NCBI GenBank assembly: GCA_946965045.2
Contig: OX337231.1
Coordinates: forward strand, 1,550,001 to 1,614,000
DNA from: Epithemia pelagica
Taxonomy: Eukaryota > Bacillariophyta > Bacillariophyceae > Surirellales > Surirellaceae
DNA: 64,000 nt
Direction: 5' to 3'
A model generated the notes under the pieces. It was not told the DNA's origin and made no database searches. It saw nothing but the letters and a program-made list of their open reading frames with translations. Numbering within the stretch: position 1 is the stretch's first letter; every line of letters begins with the position of its first letter. This document shows, one piece after another, positions 39,100 through 48,534 of the stretch. A program made the position numbers and the translations under genes.

Positions 39100-40824
39100 A
39101 TGGCGTTCAACGAGGATTCCACCAAGTCACCCTGTCCGATATGCATGCATGAGAATTGTGAGATGGTACATGGGCCTTGTGGCCATGAATTTTGCCGACC
39201 GTGCGTTGAACGTTTGTTGCTCTCACCCACCCCCAGCAGTGACCGAGCCATGGGAGATCTTTCTTCATGTTCGACCCCGACGTTGGGATCTTGTCCCATC
39301 TGTCGACAAGAACTGTACCTCTTTGATCTCAGATATTCTCAGAGTGGAATAAAGGTACACGCCCAAGAAACCAATGGTGGATTCAATGTGCCAGTAGAAT
39401 TGAGGGGTGCCATTTTTGTGGAAAGCACAGAGAACTATCCTGGAATGATTGGCCGAGGATCCTACCATTTTCCAGTCAACGACAACGAACCACCCTACTA
39501 TGATATTTCCAAGGTTCCACGAAAAAACGACGAAATCACGACGTTACCGCTCGTGGACTGTCACTGGCATGAACCGAGCCGAACGTTTGCCGGAATGTTA
39601 CGGCCACGAAAAGCTGACCAGACTATTAGTCACCAACATGTCATTTTTTCGTTTTCAGCGGATTGGAGATTTGTGCGACAAGGAGTGGTATTGATGCGTC
39701 GAAAGAGAGATTACAAAACGACAAAAGAAATCCAATTAGCCTATCCTTATGACGGAAAGTGGAAAGTTTTGGAATCCGTTGGTTCATTTCTTCCGCAGGC
39801 ATTTCCGGATGTTAAATCGTTTACTGTCGATGGCTTTGGGATCGTAGAGTCCTTGACGCATTATCCATGCATGATTCGGCGTGATGACAAAAAGGATTCG
39901 GCGTCCAGACCAAAGATTGTGTTTTTGGCATCGCTTAAAGAGTTTATTTCATGCTCGTCCTGTGATTTGGATCTTGGCAGTGAAGTAATTCCGATCGGGT
40001 ATGAATGGACATGGGTGGATCCGAACGATCCAGAGACCAAAATGGTCTGGAAACGTGAGTCCATCAGCTCCTCAATACCTGCGGACCAGGCCAATCCGAT
40101 CGGTGGCCACTCAGGGCGGTTCCTTCTTCGATCGACCGAAAACGAAAACGACCTCTATCTTCAACAACAACAAGATTCTGTGGATCCTGTGTACAATAAA
40201 GCTAGCGTGTGGGGCAATGTCTTCTGCCAAGCGTATCAGGTTGGTTTGGCTTCCTATCACTTTGAAGGCACTGGTGAAAATGGTAATTCCTCGGTCTATA
40301 TTTCGTACGAAAGTCCTTCGACCGGTATGTGGCCGCCTTTGGACAATGGGCAAGTTCTTCCAGCTCGTGTTCCATTTCGCAATATTTCCTTTGATACGGA
40401 GTCACGCACTTTCCGTGGTCACATTTGTTGGCAGGAGGATTTTGGGACATCGTGGCAAGGTATGATTCGGTGGGAGTATGAGATGGTCTTTGATCATGAC
40501 TTTACATGCATCGTTGCTGGTCACGTGAATTCTGTGAATTCTCACAATATGGAAGAGTGCATGTCGCGCTATGGAGAATCCTTGATATACTGCAACGTCA
40601 AGCTATGGGATGTGTTTCGCAATGAACTTACCTCCCCCGGACAAGAGGACGACGATAATTCACAAGTCGATGTGGGTGAACGATATCGTACACGATCCTT
40701 GGAACTTCGTGTTGAGTTGCAACGTCAAGGTGCCTCCGTTCGCACAGTGGCGTTGGTCCATCGTGTGTTCACGGCGGCACAAGATCCACAAGGACAAAAT
40801 CCCTTTGAAGGATTCCACGGGTAG
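39100..40824 (+). CDS. RING-finger protein with repeated beta modules
   Basis: 574 residues from the ATG in CACCATGGCG at 39100; an upstream in-frame ATG lies at 39055. The RING lies in the first 70 residues: CPICMHENC, GHEFCRPCVE and GSCPICRQEL. It is a C3HC4 type with a long loop before the last Cys pair, typical of an E3 ubiquitin ligase. The remaining 480 residues are beta-rich and repeat the idea of GAIFVES...GRGSYHFP, VIFSFSADWRFVRQGVV and VWGNVFCQAYQVGLASYHF. Large secreted-looking blocks are absent. The repeated strands suggest duplicated sensor-like modules of unknown type. Substrate recognition probably lies there. Confidence 0.8.
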   Translation: MAFNEDSTKSPCPICMHENCEMVHGPCGHEFCRPCVERLLLSPTPSSDRAMGDLSSCSTPTLGSCPICRQELYLFDLRYSQSGIKVHAQETNGGFNVPVELRGAIFVESTENYPGMIGRGSYHFPVNDNEPPYYDISKVPRKNDEITTLPLVDCHWHEPSRTFAGMLRPRKADQTISHQHVIFSFSADWRFVRQGVVLMRRKRDYKTTKEIQLAYPYDGKWKVLESVGSFLPQAFPDVKSFTVDGFGIVESLTHYPCMIRRDDKKDSASRPKIVFLASLKEFISCSSCDLDLGSEVIPIGYEWTWVDPNDPETKMVWKRESISSSIPADQANPIGGHSGRFLLRSTENENDLYLQQQQDSVDPVYNKASVWGNVFCQAYQVGLASYHFEGTGENGNSSVYISYESPSTGMWPPLDNGQVLPARVPFRNISFDTESRTFRGHICWQEDFGTSWQGMIRWEYEMVFDHDFTCIVAGHVNSVNSHNMEECMSRYGESLIYCNVKLWDVFRNELTSPGQEDDDNSQVDVGERYRTRSLELRVELQRQGASVRTVALVHRVFTAAQDPQGQNPFEGFHG

Positions 40825-40928
40825 CCATGCTAGCTTCTCGTTGCCCCACTACCAATTTCAAATTTTCAAATCCTCATCAGTTTTTCCTTTGTCAGGATCT
40901 TTCAAGTTTTTCAATACACAGGAGAAAG

Positions 40929-41534
40929 ATGAAGCTGTTGGCCGCCTTTTTGACACAGACTTCATGGATTACACCCAGGAATACATTTTGTCTTCAGAGA
41001 CGTGTGCCTTCGGTTCCTTGTTTACCTTGTGGTTTGCCAGCGTCTACCCTGGCGTCACAGCCAGTCAGTACTCAATCTACGGAAGACCCAGCCGACGAAC
41101 ACAGCAATGACGAAGATTTTGACCTCTCCTTGGAAGCCTTTAACAAAGTGAAGGCAGAACGCGACAATTCAGACGATGATGAAGAAAAGACGTATGATGG
41201 TTATGATTTACGAGATGCATTGGTTTCAAAGTGGGGAGAATGCTACGATGTGGATTTCAATCGGGTGGATTCGTTCGGCTTTCGGAAACTATACCTAAAT
41301 ATTTTGCCTTACCGGTTAGGTAGAAGGCCATGGCGTCATGCTTCGGAGCTAGACTATCTCTGTCATCTTCAGGCTGTGGTTGAAATTTTGCAAAAGTACA
41401 ATCAGCTTGACTATGTCCTTTACCAAATTCAAGAAACAAACAAGAAACCCATCGCTGGGAGAAGCCCGATTGTTGCAGTTCCTATTCGACTTGACCTCAC
41501 GACAGAGCAGGTTAAAGATATCATTGGCTATTGA
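40929..41534 (+). CDS. DUF3067 family plastid protein
   Basis: 201 residues from the ATG at 40929 (the open frame extends 102 bases to a non-ATG codon). The C-terminal 120 residues match DUF3067: LRDALVSKWGECYDVDFNRV, FGFRKLYLNILPYRLGRR, and WRHASELDYLCHLQAVVEIL followed by YNQLDYVLYQI. The family is found in cyanobacteria and plastid-bearing eukaryotes, with unknown function. The N-terminal 75 residues are first hydrophobic and basic and then acidic, consistent with a transit peptide. It lies 104 bp after the RING gene. Confidence 0.85.
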   Translation: MKLLAAFLTQTSWITPRNTFCLQRRVPSVPCLPCGLPASTLASQPVSTQSTEDPADEHSNDEDFDLSLEAFNKVKAERDNSDDDEEKTYDGYDLRDALVSKWGECYDVDFNRVDSFGFRKLYLNILPYRLGRRPWRHASELDYLCHLQAVVEILQKYNQLDYVLYQIQETNKKPIAGRSPIVAVPIRLDLTTEQVKDIIGY

Positions 41535-41573
41535 ATAGTAGGACGCGATGAAACAAACCACTATGATTCTTCT

Positions 41574-42004
41574 TTAGTCCGATTTTGACGGTGCCCATTC
41601 CATTGCTTTTGTCGCATTGTATGCAAGCCCAGCAGCTCCAATCACGGCAACCAAACCGGAGGGCATGAACTTGCCAGATTGCATGTATCTTAGACCCATT
41701 GCCATCGATAAAACTCCCGCGGTGCCAGCACCCAGCAAATGACCTTCGTAGACACTATCTGTTTTAGCAATCAGGTATCCAGAGCCTATCAACAACGAGC
41801 CGACAGCCAATCCAGCTCCTAAACTCATCTTACTTCCTTTCTTAAAGTATCCGATGGCGCCCCCTACAATCACCAAACCACCCAAACTGAGTCATCAAAA
41901 GCGGTGCGAGTGAGAATGACAATGGAACGGCGCTGCAATGATTAAAAATGCCACTTTACTGCCTACCTTAGGTTCATGTGCGCAGATCCTGGTATTTTTG
42001 ACAT
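41574..42004 (-). CDS. TMEM14 family membrane protein
   Basis: Two exons, 42004-41967 (encoding MSKIPGSAHMNL) and 41886-41574, split by an 80-bp intron (GTAGGC...ACTCAG). The join gives 116 residues and explains why the main frame has no ATG. Glycine-rich membrane segments (GGLVIVGGAIGYFKKGSKMS, GLAVGSLLIGSGYLI and SGLVAVIGAAGLAYNA) match the TMEM14/UPF0136 family. These are small four-helix proteins of mitochondrial inner or plastid envelope membranes, implicated in haem or fatty-acid export (FAX) in animals and plants. Confidence 0.85.
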
Positions 42005-42590
42005 CGTTTATACTTTCTTCCTCAACTGCGATAAAGATGATACGTTCTGTAAGGGATGTTTGGAGAAGTAACCTTTCAACGCAGAAACATGAAAAAGATT
42101 CAAAATCTTTGATCTCAGCGGTTTGGTCTTTTGTATTTCAAATGGGGCATACACATGAAAAACAATGGCACATCTGGGTTGTGAGAAAAAGATCTTCAAA
42201 CCTTCAAAAACCCGCTTATCTCAACATCCACATTCAAAGGACCGAAACATGGTAACCTAAAAGTTGATGCAAATTTCCATAAAGGATGGAAAGGAGACAT
42301 TCGAAGCTGCTGCGGAAAGGGAAAAGGACCTGAAGCACGGCGCCAGATTCAGAAAGGGGCAGTTGAAACGTCGAAGTGCCCGTCGTAGCTTCGGATGTAT
42401 AGAACGCAATTCCGATTGTACGGGTTTCCTAAGGTTTGGGTGTGGGTACTCTACTACAAACCCATGTATGAACTGTATTCCCACTATGTAACATACAAAC
42501 TATGCTGAGACATATTCATGGCTTTTCCAATCTCCGAAGCACTTGTCCCAACAGAACAAAGCTTTTGAAGGGCCATGAGCACAGCGGCAA

Positions 42591-43905
42591 TCAAGGGCGC
42601 AAGAAGCGACAATAAACCCCGTTGCAGTTGACATCAGTGAACGTGACAACTTGAAAATACGGATTGCACTCGGCAATCTTCTTGAGCCATTCGTTGCAGG
42701 CTCCGCAAGGGTCTAGAGGGTTGAGATCTCGGTTGGACTGAACTACGACCAATGTTCGCCGCTTCGAAGGAGACTTTCCCTGGCCTTTTGTTTTCGTGGA
42801 TTCTGTTGTGTCAATCATTGCTGGTAATTTGGAAAGAGCATTAGAAGACGCATGATGCGAGGAAGAATAGAGCGCAATCTTGCGAACTGGCACAGCGGCA
42901 TCATCCGTGTTGCGAACAGAGGCTGCTCGCAACGAGGAGCTCGAACCCAACGGAACCGATCCCTGTATAGGTCCTGTGTCGGAGTTGAATCCAATCTCAA
43001 AATTGGATTGTTGATGCGAAGATGTACCAGCCATTCCGATCGAATCATCCGCCTCTGATCCAATCGATATTTTACGATCAACAAGCGTAAGATCCGAGAA
43101 CGAACCAGCCATCGTGCTACCACCAAAACTTGCAGTCGAAGCGACACGTTTCATTCCTGGGAGGGAAAACCCAACAGGATCCTCCGTGGATCCTATTACT
43201 GCAGCAGTAGACGCAGAGGCGGAAGCCCCCGTAACGGTGGGAGTCTCAACTTCTTCCAAATTTGGTGGGGGAACTGAGAGAACTGCAATCATTTTTAGGT
43301 GCTCCCTCCTCATATCGGGGTTGGCCGCAAGAGCCGTTCCAATGACGTTGCGCTCAGCGCAGAGTGAACCCGTTGGCATTGAAACCTCCATATTTGTTCC
43401 TCGGTAGAGAATCGCTGGCTCGTTTGGTCTTTGAACCAATAGAACAGCCAGCACTGGCTTTTGTGACTTTCGGATCCAGAACTTTTTGATTTCATTGTGA
43501 GCAGTTTTGAGGGAACGAACCATTTCGTCCTTGAATCTCTTCATTTCGTCGACAACCATCCTCAACTGTGCATCGGAAATGTGGTGAACATCAACGGCTG
43601 GCGATATGTCCATGGCCTCAAACGAGTACACTTCGATGTCGTCGTCCACAATTTTGGATTCATGCCAGAAGGTTTTCAGTTGCCTGTCCCAAGTGTCCCA
43701 ATGTGAGAGGGAAAACGTGAATGTTGTAGCTAACATGAAAGGGAACGTACCATATGTGAAAGAACGCCGGTCGGTAGTGTCGTAACCCTGCTTGGATTGC
43801 ATACGTCCGTGCAGGAGACCCATCGGCAAACGAAAGAGTCACCTGGAAGGATTGTCGCCAGTCAACGTCAAAGGAATGATCTCCTTTCTCAGGTGTATGT
43901 GTCGC
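42591..43905 (-). CDS. Cytidine-deaminase-domain part of a stop-interrupted gene
   Basis: Exon 43905-43751, a 67-bp intron (GTACGT...GGACAG) and exon 43683-42591. It reads in the same frame as the upstream gene ending in TAA at 43908-43906, and it has no ATG before the intron. The deaminase fold shows GSLCAERNVIGTAL (zinc Cys and catalytic Glu) and PCGACNEWLKKI (the other two zinc Cys), the arrangement of tetrameric CDAs. A Ser/Thr-rich insertion of about 135 residues separates the two halves. Before it lies a conserved-looking block (FQVTLSFADGSPARTYAIQA, FWHESKIVDDDIEVYSFEAM). If translated alone it would begin at the Met of EAMDISP after the intron. It is more likely to be the C-terminal half of one protein with 43906-45573. 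Confidence 0.72.
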
Positions 43906-45573
43906 TTAATCTGGATACGGCAAGCCGCGGGCATGGGCATCTCGGTAGGCATTGATAACGGGAATAAGCTCTTGTTGCACAAACACCATATTCTCATCGT
44001 ACCGAAAAATATTTGTGTCCGAATGAATCTTGACCACTACAATATCTGGATCGAGACGGTGGACGCACTTCTCCATTAGATCTGCGCAAGCCTGTGTCGA
44101 ATTCCCCTTGACCGAGTGCGTCCAATTTCGAGGTGTTCCAACCCCAGTCACAAGAATCAATACTCGTTTTACACTCTGGAGACGGTATTTCTCTGTGATT
44201 TGTTGCTCCCAATGGGGTAGCAATGTGGCAAGAAGAGGAAAGAATACATGAGAAACTGGAAATTTGACTGTTTCCCCGTTGTCGCTCTCGGGGACAGGTT
44301 CTCCGTCTGGGAAAACTTTGATGTGGTCTCTGCCGCGCACGCGAACCTCGTGGAGATCCGCCACCACTGGTCGGGAAGTGCTGTAAAGATGTAGACCAGT
44401 CGGGATGGGTACACCTTGACTGGGTTCACTGAGGATTGAATATCGAGGGTGGTCAACGGCTCGTTGATACCTTGGAAAGCTCACAATCTCATCTTCCTTG
44501 GTGAGATTCTCCAGAACGGCTCGACAGTAATGATCAAAGAAAGAAAAGCGAGGGCGACACAAACAATAAGGATCACGACTTTCGGGAGCATTTTTGGTGG
44601 AGAGCTCAACTTGTTCGGCAGAAACCATGTTTTCACGTTCCTCGGTGTGGATTGTCGACGCACGGGCATCCAGATCGGCTTCCAAGCTCAAGACAAGATC
44701 TGTGTGAGAAACGTTGTGTACCAGAATTTCAAGATATCGTTTGTTGGATTTGTCCAACTGAGAACCAGAAAATGGTTCTGAGGAGGCCACAGTCTTCGGG
44801 TGTGAGTTTTCTACCACAGATTCTGAAGGAGGACGTTTCTCGCGCACAAACGTTCCCAGACTCCGATCGAAAATTTTCTCCTCGTCATTGTCAGGGACGT
44901 ATCCATAGGTTTGCCTGTCTCTTCGTTCGTCTTGTGGTGGTGGTGGTGTGCTGCTGTCGATGTTGTTCTGTTCTGACACTGAGAAGTTGCGCCACAAAGC
45001 TGCAATGCCCATCATACAAGCCATAAGCCATGGTCCCACTTCATCACTCTCACGACGGGAGGGTGAGAGGCTAGGGAACAGCATGAAGTAGAAGAGTATC
45101 CAACAAGGCGATTCTGGGGAAAACTGTGGCAACCTGTCCAGTCCGAGCTCTCTTCCAGTCATCATTCCTTTGTTCGGCTGCAATGTCGATGCGTCAACGC
45201 TCTGTTGGTATTGCTGGATGGCATGCAAGCCTAACAAGCCCGAACACCACAGAATCCATTGAGCCGACTTTTGGAAGGCGTTGTTGCCCGTCCTCCACAA
45301 GAGAGAACATCCACCGATTCCCAACAGCAATGCTATGGAGCCAGTGGAGTTTCCAAACGGTCGAAATGACTGTGAGAGTACGTTTGCGGTTGTCAAGGCG
45401 GTCTTGTGGTTGTCCTGTCGTTGGTTGTCCCCTCCTTTGGTTGACCACAAATGAAAGGCAATCATAGTTGATGTTGCACCCCATAACAACGACAATCCCG
45501 TCGCAGCGGCCCACCACCACGACCCGGTTGGTGAAAGTCGGAAGCTGGATGGAGATTCAAGGCTTGATGTCAT
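43906..45573 (-). CDS. Membrane protein with Rossmann-like region, N-terminal half of the deaminase gene
   Basis: 555 residues from the ATG at 45573 to an in-frame TAA. Four or five hydrophobic segments occupy the first 230 residues (for example WWAAATGLSLLWGATSTM and SIALLLGIGGCSLLW). A Ser/acidic linker follows, then a soluble domain with VKRVLILVTGVGTPRNW, a Gly-containing strand-loop typical of a Rossmann fold, and DIVVVKIHSDTNIFRYDENM. The last residues, NAYRDAHARGLPYPD, run straight into the open frame of the deaminase part. Apart from the single stop, the two read as one protein of about 970 residues. The membrane location and any ligand of the Rossmann region are inferred. Confidence 0.75.
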   Translation of the reverse strand: MTSSLESPSSFRLSPTGSWWWAAATGLSLLWGATSTMIAFHLWSTKGGDNQRQDNHKTALTTANVLSQSFRPFGNSTGSIALLLGIGGCSLLWRTGNNAFQKSAQWILWCSGLLGLHAIQQYQQSVDASTLQPNKGMMTGRELGLDRLPQFSPESPCWILFYFMLFPSLSPSRRESDEVGPWLMACMMGIAALWRNFSVSEQNNIDSSTPPPPQDERRDRQTYGYVPDNDEEKIFDRSLGTFVREKRPPSESVVENSHPKTVASSEPFSGSQLDKSNKRYLEILVHNVSHTDLVLSLEADLDARASTIHTEERENMVSAEQVELSTKNAPESRDPYCLCRPRFSFFDHYCRAVLENLTKEDEIVSFPRYQRAVDHPRYSILSEPSQGVPIPTGLHLYSTSRPVVADLHEVRVRGRDHIKVFPDGEPVPESDNGETVKFPVSHVFFPLLATLLPHWEQQITEKYRLQSVKRVLILVTGVGTPRNWTHSVKGNSTQACADLMEKCVHRLDPDIVVVKIHSDTNIFRYDENMVFVQQELIPVINAYRDAHARGLPYPD

Positions 45574-45939
45574 TGTGTCTAGTACGAACCGTTCACCAAC
45601 CAAAAACCAGTCGATGGGTGAAACTCTCAGCAGGAAAAAGTAGTATGTCGTATGCTTGCATTTCAACAATCAGGATCTTCTTCGGCGCTGGAGTCACCCA
45701 TTTGTCATTTTATAACAAGCCTTGATTGGACGGGAGACAGAAACGACCTTGGCGTCGAGAAGTCATGTCCAAATTCCAACATACAGCGCACATCGTCATC
45801 GAAACATCAATGAACGAATCTCCGCCGCGAGATCACTTTCGAGCGTACCCGGCACCGGTGGCAATGGCACCCCGTGCGCGTGCGAGTGTCGTCTTTGTCT
45901 ATGTCTATTACCTTACGTTCTTCGGCTCCACTATTCCAA

Positions 45940-45959
45940 CTACTCCTATCTAGGAGTAG
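45940..45959. promoter_or_regulatory. CTACTCCTA..TAGGAGTAG palindrome
   Basis: A 20-bp inverted repeat CTACTCCTA-tc-TAGGAGTAG, about 370 bp upstream of the ATG at 45573. Otherwise I see nothing in the 563-bp gap 45574-46136. Confidence 0.45.
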
Positions 45960-46136
45960 GAGTAGAGGACTGCGAATATAATCGTCTAATCGATCACCAT
46001 CCTACAATCACTAGAAGTCATTGACCCAACCAACGAAATAAGTCAAAGAGTAGAGTAAGTGGGCCGTTAGTGTAATGTACAAAATCAACAAAGGAAGGGA
46101 ATGCAACGAAATAGATTCAATCAGATTCAAAAGGAT

Positions 46137-47942
46137 CTACAAAGTGGCGATTGTTCCTGTGATTGCAATGAAGAAGCCAATAAGGACAAAACTCCAATCC
46201 AAAAGTTTCTCCCACCATGAAAGCCTTTCTCCAAACATTTGGAGATGCGCCCCGGCCGGTAAAATGATACTGACGCACATGGTACATATCATTCCCACCA
46301 AGGCACACAGATAGGAAAATGAGGGGACAAAGATGGAGACTGCCAACGCCATGCCGGTAAGAATAATCTTAACAGCTGCGGCAGCCACTGCCGTTGCGTT
46401 GTCCGAAGTCAAGTACGGCGCAATAATCTCTTCCACGCCAAGAGCCAAGGGAAACATGGTCAAGGTTGTCTTCGAGAAGGCCGTCAAAATCATGAGCCAC
46501 ACGAGCCCCTTCATCACAACGTTGGCCTGAATTACTTCTTCCATGGACAAGGTTACCTGGTCTGCCACCATGTTGCCGAACATGTAATATCCGGCCATTC
46601 CAACAGCCCAGCAGCATATCGTCACGGCAACGAATGTGAGGGTGGCCATTTGGTCAAACTTTTGAGGCTCCTTCATCGAGCGGTAGATGGAAGGGACAAT
46701 TGCATGGCCACTGAAGCAATAAGCCACCAGACCAAGTGCTAGTGTCATGCCCGAAGTCTCCCAGAGACTGTGGTGTGGCTTCTCATCTTCAATGCCTTTT
46801 GCTTCAGCCAATTCGGCTGTTAAATCTCCCTCCACCAAGGCAGCAACTATGACGGAGCAAACAACAGAAACTGTCGCCACAGTTCCAACCATGCTGAGGT
46901 AGGAGAGAAGTGTAGGAGTTCGGAGAAGAATTGCAGGGATCACCGATACAGAGGCAACAATGATCATGTGTATTGTCATCGAGACCATTGGGAAAATCTG
47001 ATGAAGGTGATCACCCATTGTCACAAAGAAAATGCATATGCAGGAGAAAAGCTCAAAATACAAGACAACGCTGAGAATGATGCTTCCGGCTCCGCCAAAC
47101 GAAACACGGGCAATTTCGGGAAACGAAGATGCGGGTGGGAGCATCCGCGCGGCTGGAATGGACCCTGGCTGGTGTGGAGATTTGTACGGCGAATCGTCAA
47201 AGAAGGAACTAGGTCGTGGATCCCCGTTCAATTCTTGCCCAATCAAAATTGTCGTCCTCCATGCCATAAAGGCAAACAAGAATACACAAACAGAGCCTCC
47301 AACCAGACCGGCGACTCGGAAGGCATATGGCAACCCCAGCAGTCCAACTCCCATCAGAATGTTGGCCAAGTTGAAGGCAGATTGTGTCACTGAAGATTTC
47401 TCTTCTTTAACGGGTCTGGCTTCCTTCGCTTTTCGCTGTTGCTCCACTGACGCAACTTCTCTTTGATAACCAGGACTCTTTGTGGCGTCGTACTTTTGCT
47501 CTGCAAGAATCTTGGCGCGATACTGTTTCGCCTTTCCGGCACGAGCCGCCTGTTGTGTCATGGTAGCAGGAAAATCGAGACTTTGTACCTTGGCAAGCCC
47601 CATGCCTTGAAACCGATCAAAATCGCTGTGCCGGTGAGACGGCAACACCTGTCGGATATCCGGAGAGTAGTAACCTCGGCGAAAATTCTGTCTTCTATTC
47701 AAGGCCAGCGGTGTTGAGCCTGGCCTCGGACTCTTGGTGTACATGTCGGCTTCTCGTTGAGATACAATGGGCGAGGCAAGGAGTCCAATCGAGCGCTCGA
47801 ACGTGGATGGCCATGGTTGAGACAACTCATCCCAGAGCCTTTGCGTCATATCACTTTCCGTTGAGGCCTGGCTAGTTGTCTCACTGCTGCTCTGGTTGAT
47901 GCCGTCGGAAAGGAGCGGCGCTTCTTCATTGTCGCCGCTCAT
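46137..47942 (-). CDS. AAAP amino-acid/auxin permease family transporter
   Basis: 601 residues from the ATG at 47942. A polar N-terminus of about 190 residues precedes eleven membrane segments. The first is SAFNLANILMGVGLLGLPYA, the diagnostic opening of the AAAP (SLC32/SLC36/SLC38) superfamily. VAYCFSGHAIVPSIYRSMKE matches the family's central conserved block. These carriers move amino acids across plasma or vacuolar membranes by H+ or Na+ coupling. The long cytosolic N-terminus resembles that of vacuolar (SLC32/AVT-like) members. No introns are seen. Confidence 0.92.
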   Translation of the reverse strand: MSGDNEEAPLLSDGINQSSSETTSQASTESDMTQRLWDELSQPWPSTFERSIGLLASPIVSQREADMYTKSPRPGSTPLALNRRQNFRRGYYSPDIRQVLPSHRHSDFDRFQGMGLAKVQSLDFPATMTQQAARAGKAKQYRAKILAEQKYDATKSPGYQREVASVEQQRKAKEARPVKEEKSSVTQSAFNLANILMGVGLLGLPYAFRVAGLVGGSVCVFLFAFMAWRTTILIGQELNGDPRPSSFFDDSPYKSPHQPGSIPAARMLPPASSFPEIARVSFGGAGSIILSVVLYFELFSCICIFFVTMGDHLHQIFPMVSMTIHMIIVASVSVIPAILLRTPTLLSYLSMVGTVATVSVVCSVIVAALVEGDLTAELAEAKGIEDEKPHHSLWETSGMTLALGLVAYCFSGHAIVPSIYRSMKEPQKFDQMATLTFVAVTICCWAVGMAGYYMFGNMVADQVTLSMEEVIQANVVMKGLVWLMILTAFSKTTLTMFPLALGVEEIIAPYLTSDNATAVAAAAVKIILTGMALAVSIFVPSFSYLCALVGMICTMCVSIILPAGAHLQMFGERLSWWEKLLDWSFVLIGFFIAITGTIATL

Positions 47943-48534
47943 GGTTCACGTTGTTTCTGACTAAGCAAGCAAGTTCGCTTTCTCGTTCTCAGGGAACGGA
48001 TCGTCAATGTTTGTTCTCCGACGACGAATCTATGGCACGTTCGAGATCCTCTTTGGTGCGACAACTAGTGGGGATTGTGGGGTATTAGTGGAATTAGTGG
48101 AAGCAGATTGAACCAACGGGCTCAAACATTCCTCCAAACCTTATCTGTCATTGACAGCGCACAGGTCCACAGTTCTTGTTTATTTTATGCAGGTGGTGTG
48201 GTGTAAAAAAAAGATGGCTCAACGGGTGGAGGGAGAAGATGCCCCCAAAATAAGCCATATGGTATTTGCGGCAAAGACATCATTCATTCGTACTTTCTGA
48301 TATACAGCTCGACGTAGGCTTAAGTACAAGACGCCAGGCGATTCGCTTTTAGAAGTTTGGGGGACACAGTTCGGACACAATAATTGGTGTAATTGGTACG
48401 TATGTGAGGTGAGATCTAAAAAAGAGAGGCACAAAAACTGCGAGTTTTGTCACTCGTCGTAACTTGAAAAATATACAAAATATGCATTAATCGATTTAAC
48501 ACTATGCGATGCGCATACTCGATCAATTGGAAGA
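47943..48534. other. Gene-free stretch, 592 bp
   Basis: Between the AAAP transporter start and the end of the first PhyH gene. Only short frames and AT-rich sequence are seen. Confidence 0.45.

Noticed and set aside
43660-43829. Separate start of the deaminase gene at 43829 (frame beginning MPMGLLHG)
   Set aside because: This frame runs through a well-formed intron, while the alternative frame joins exactly across it and contains conserved-looking sequence.
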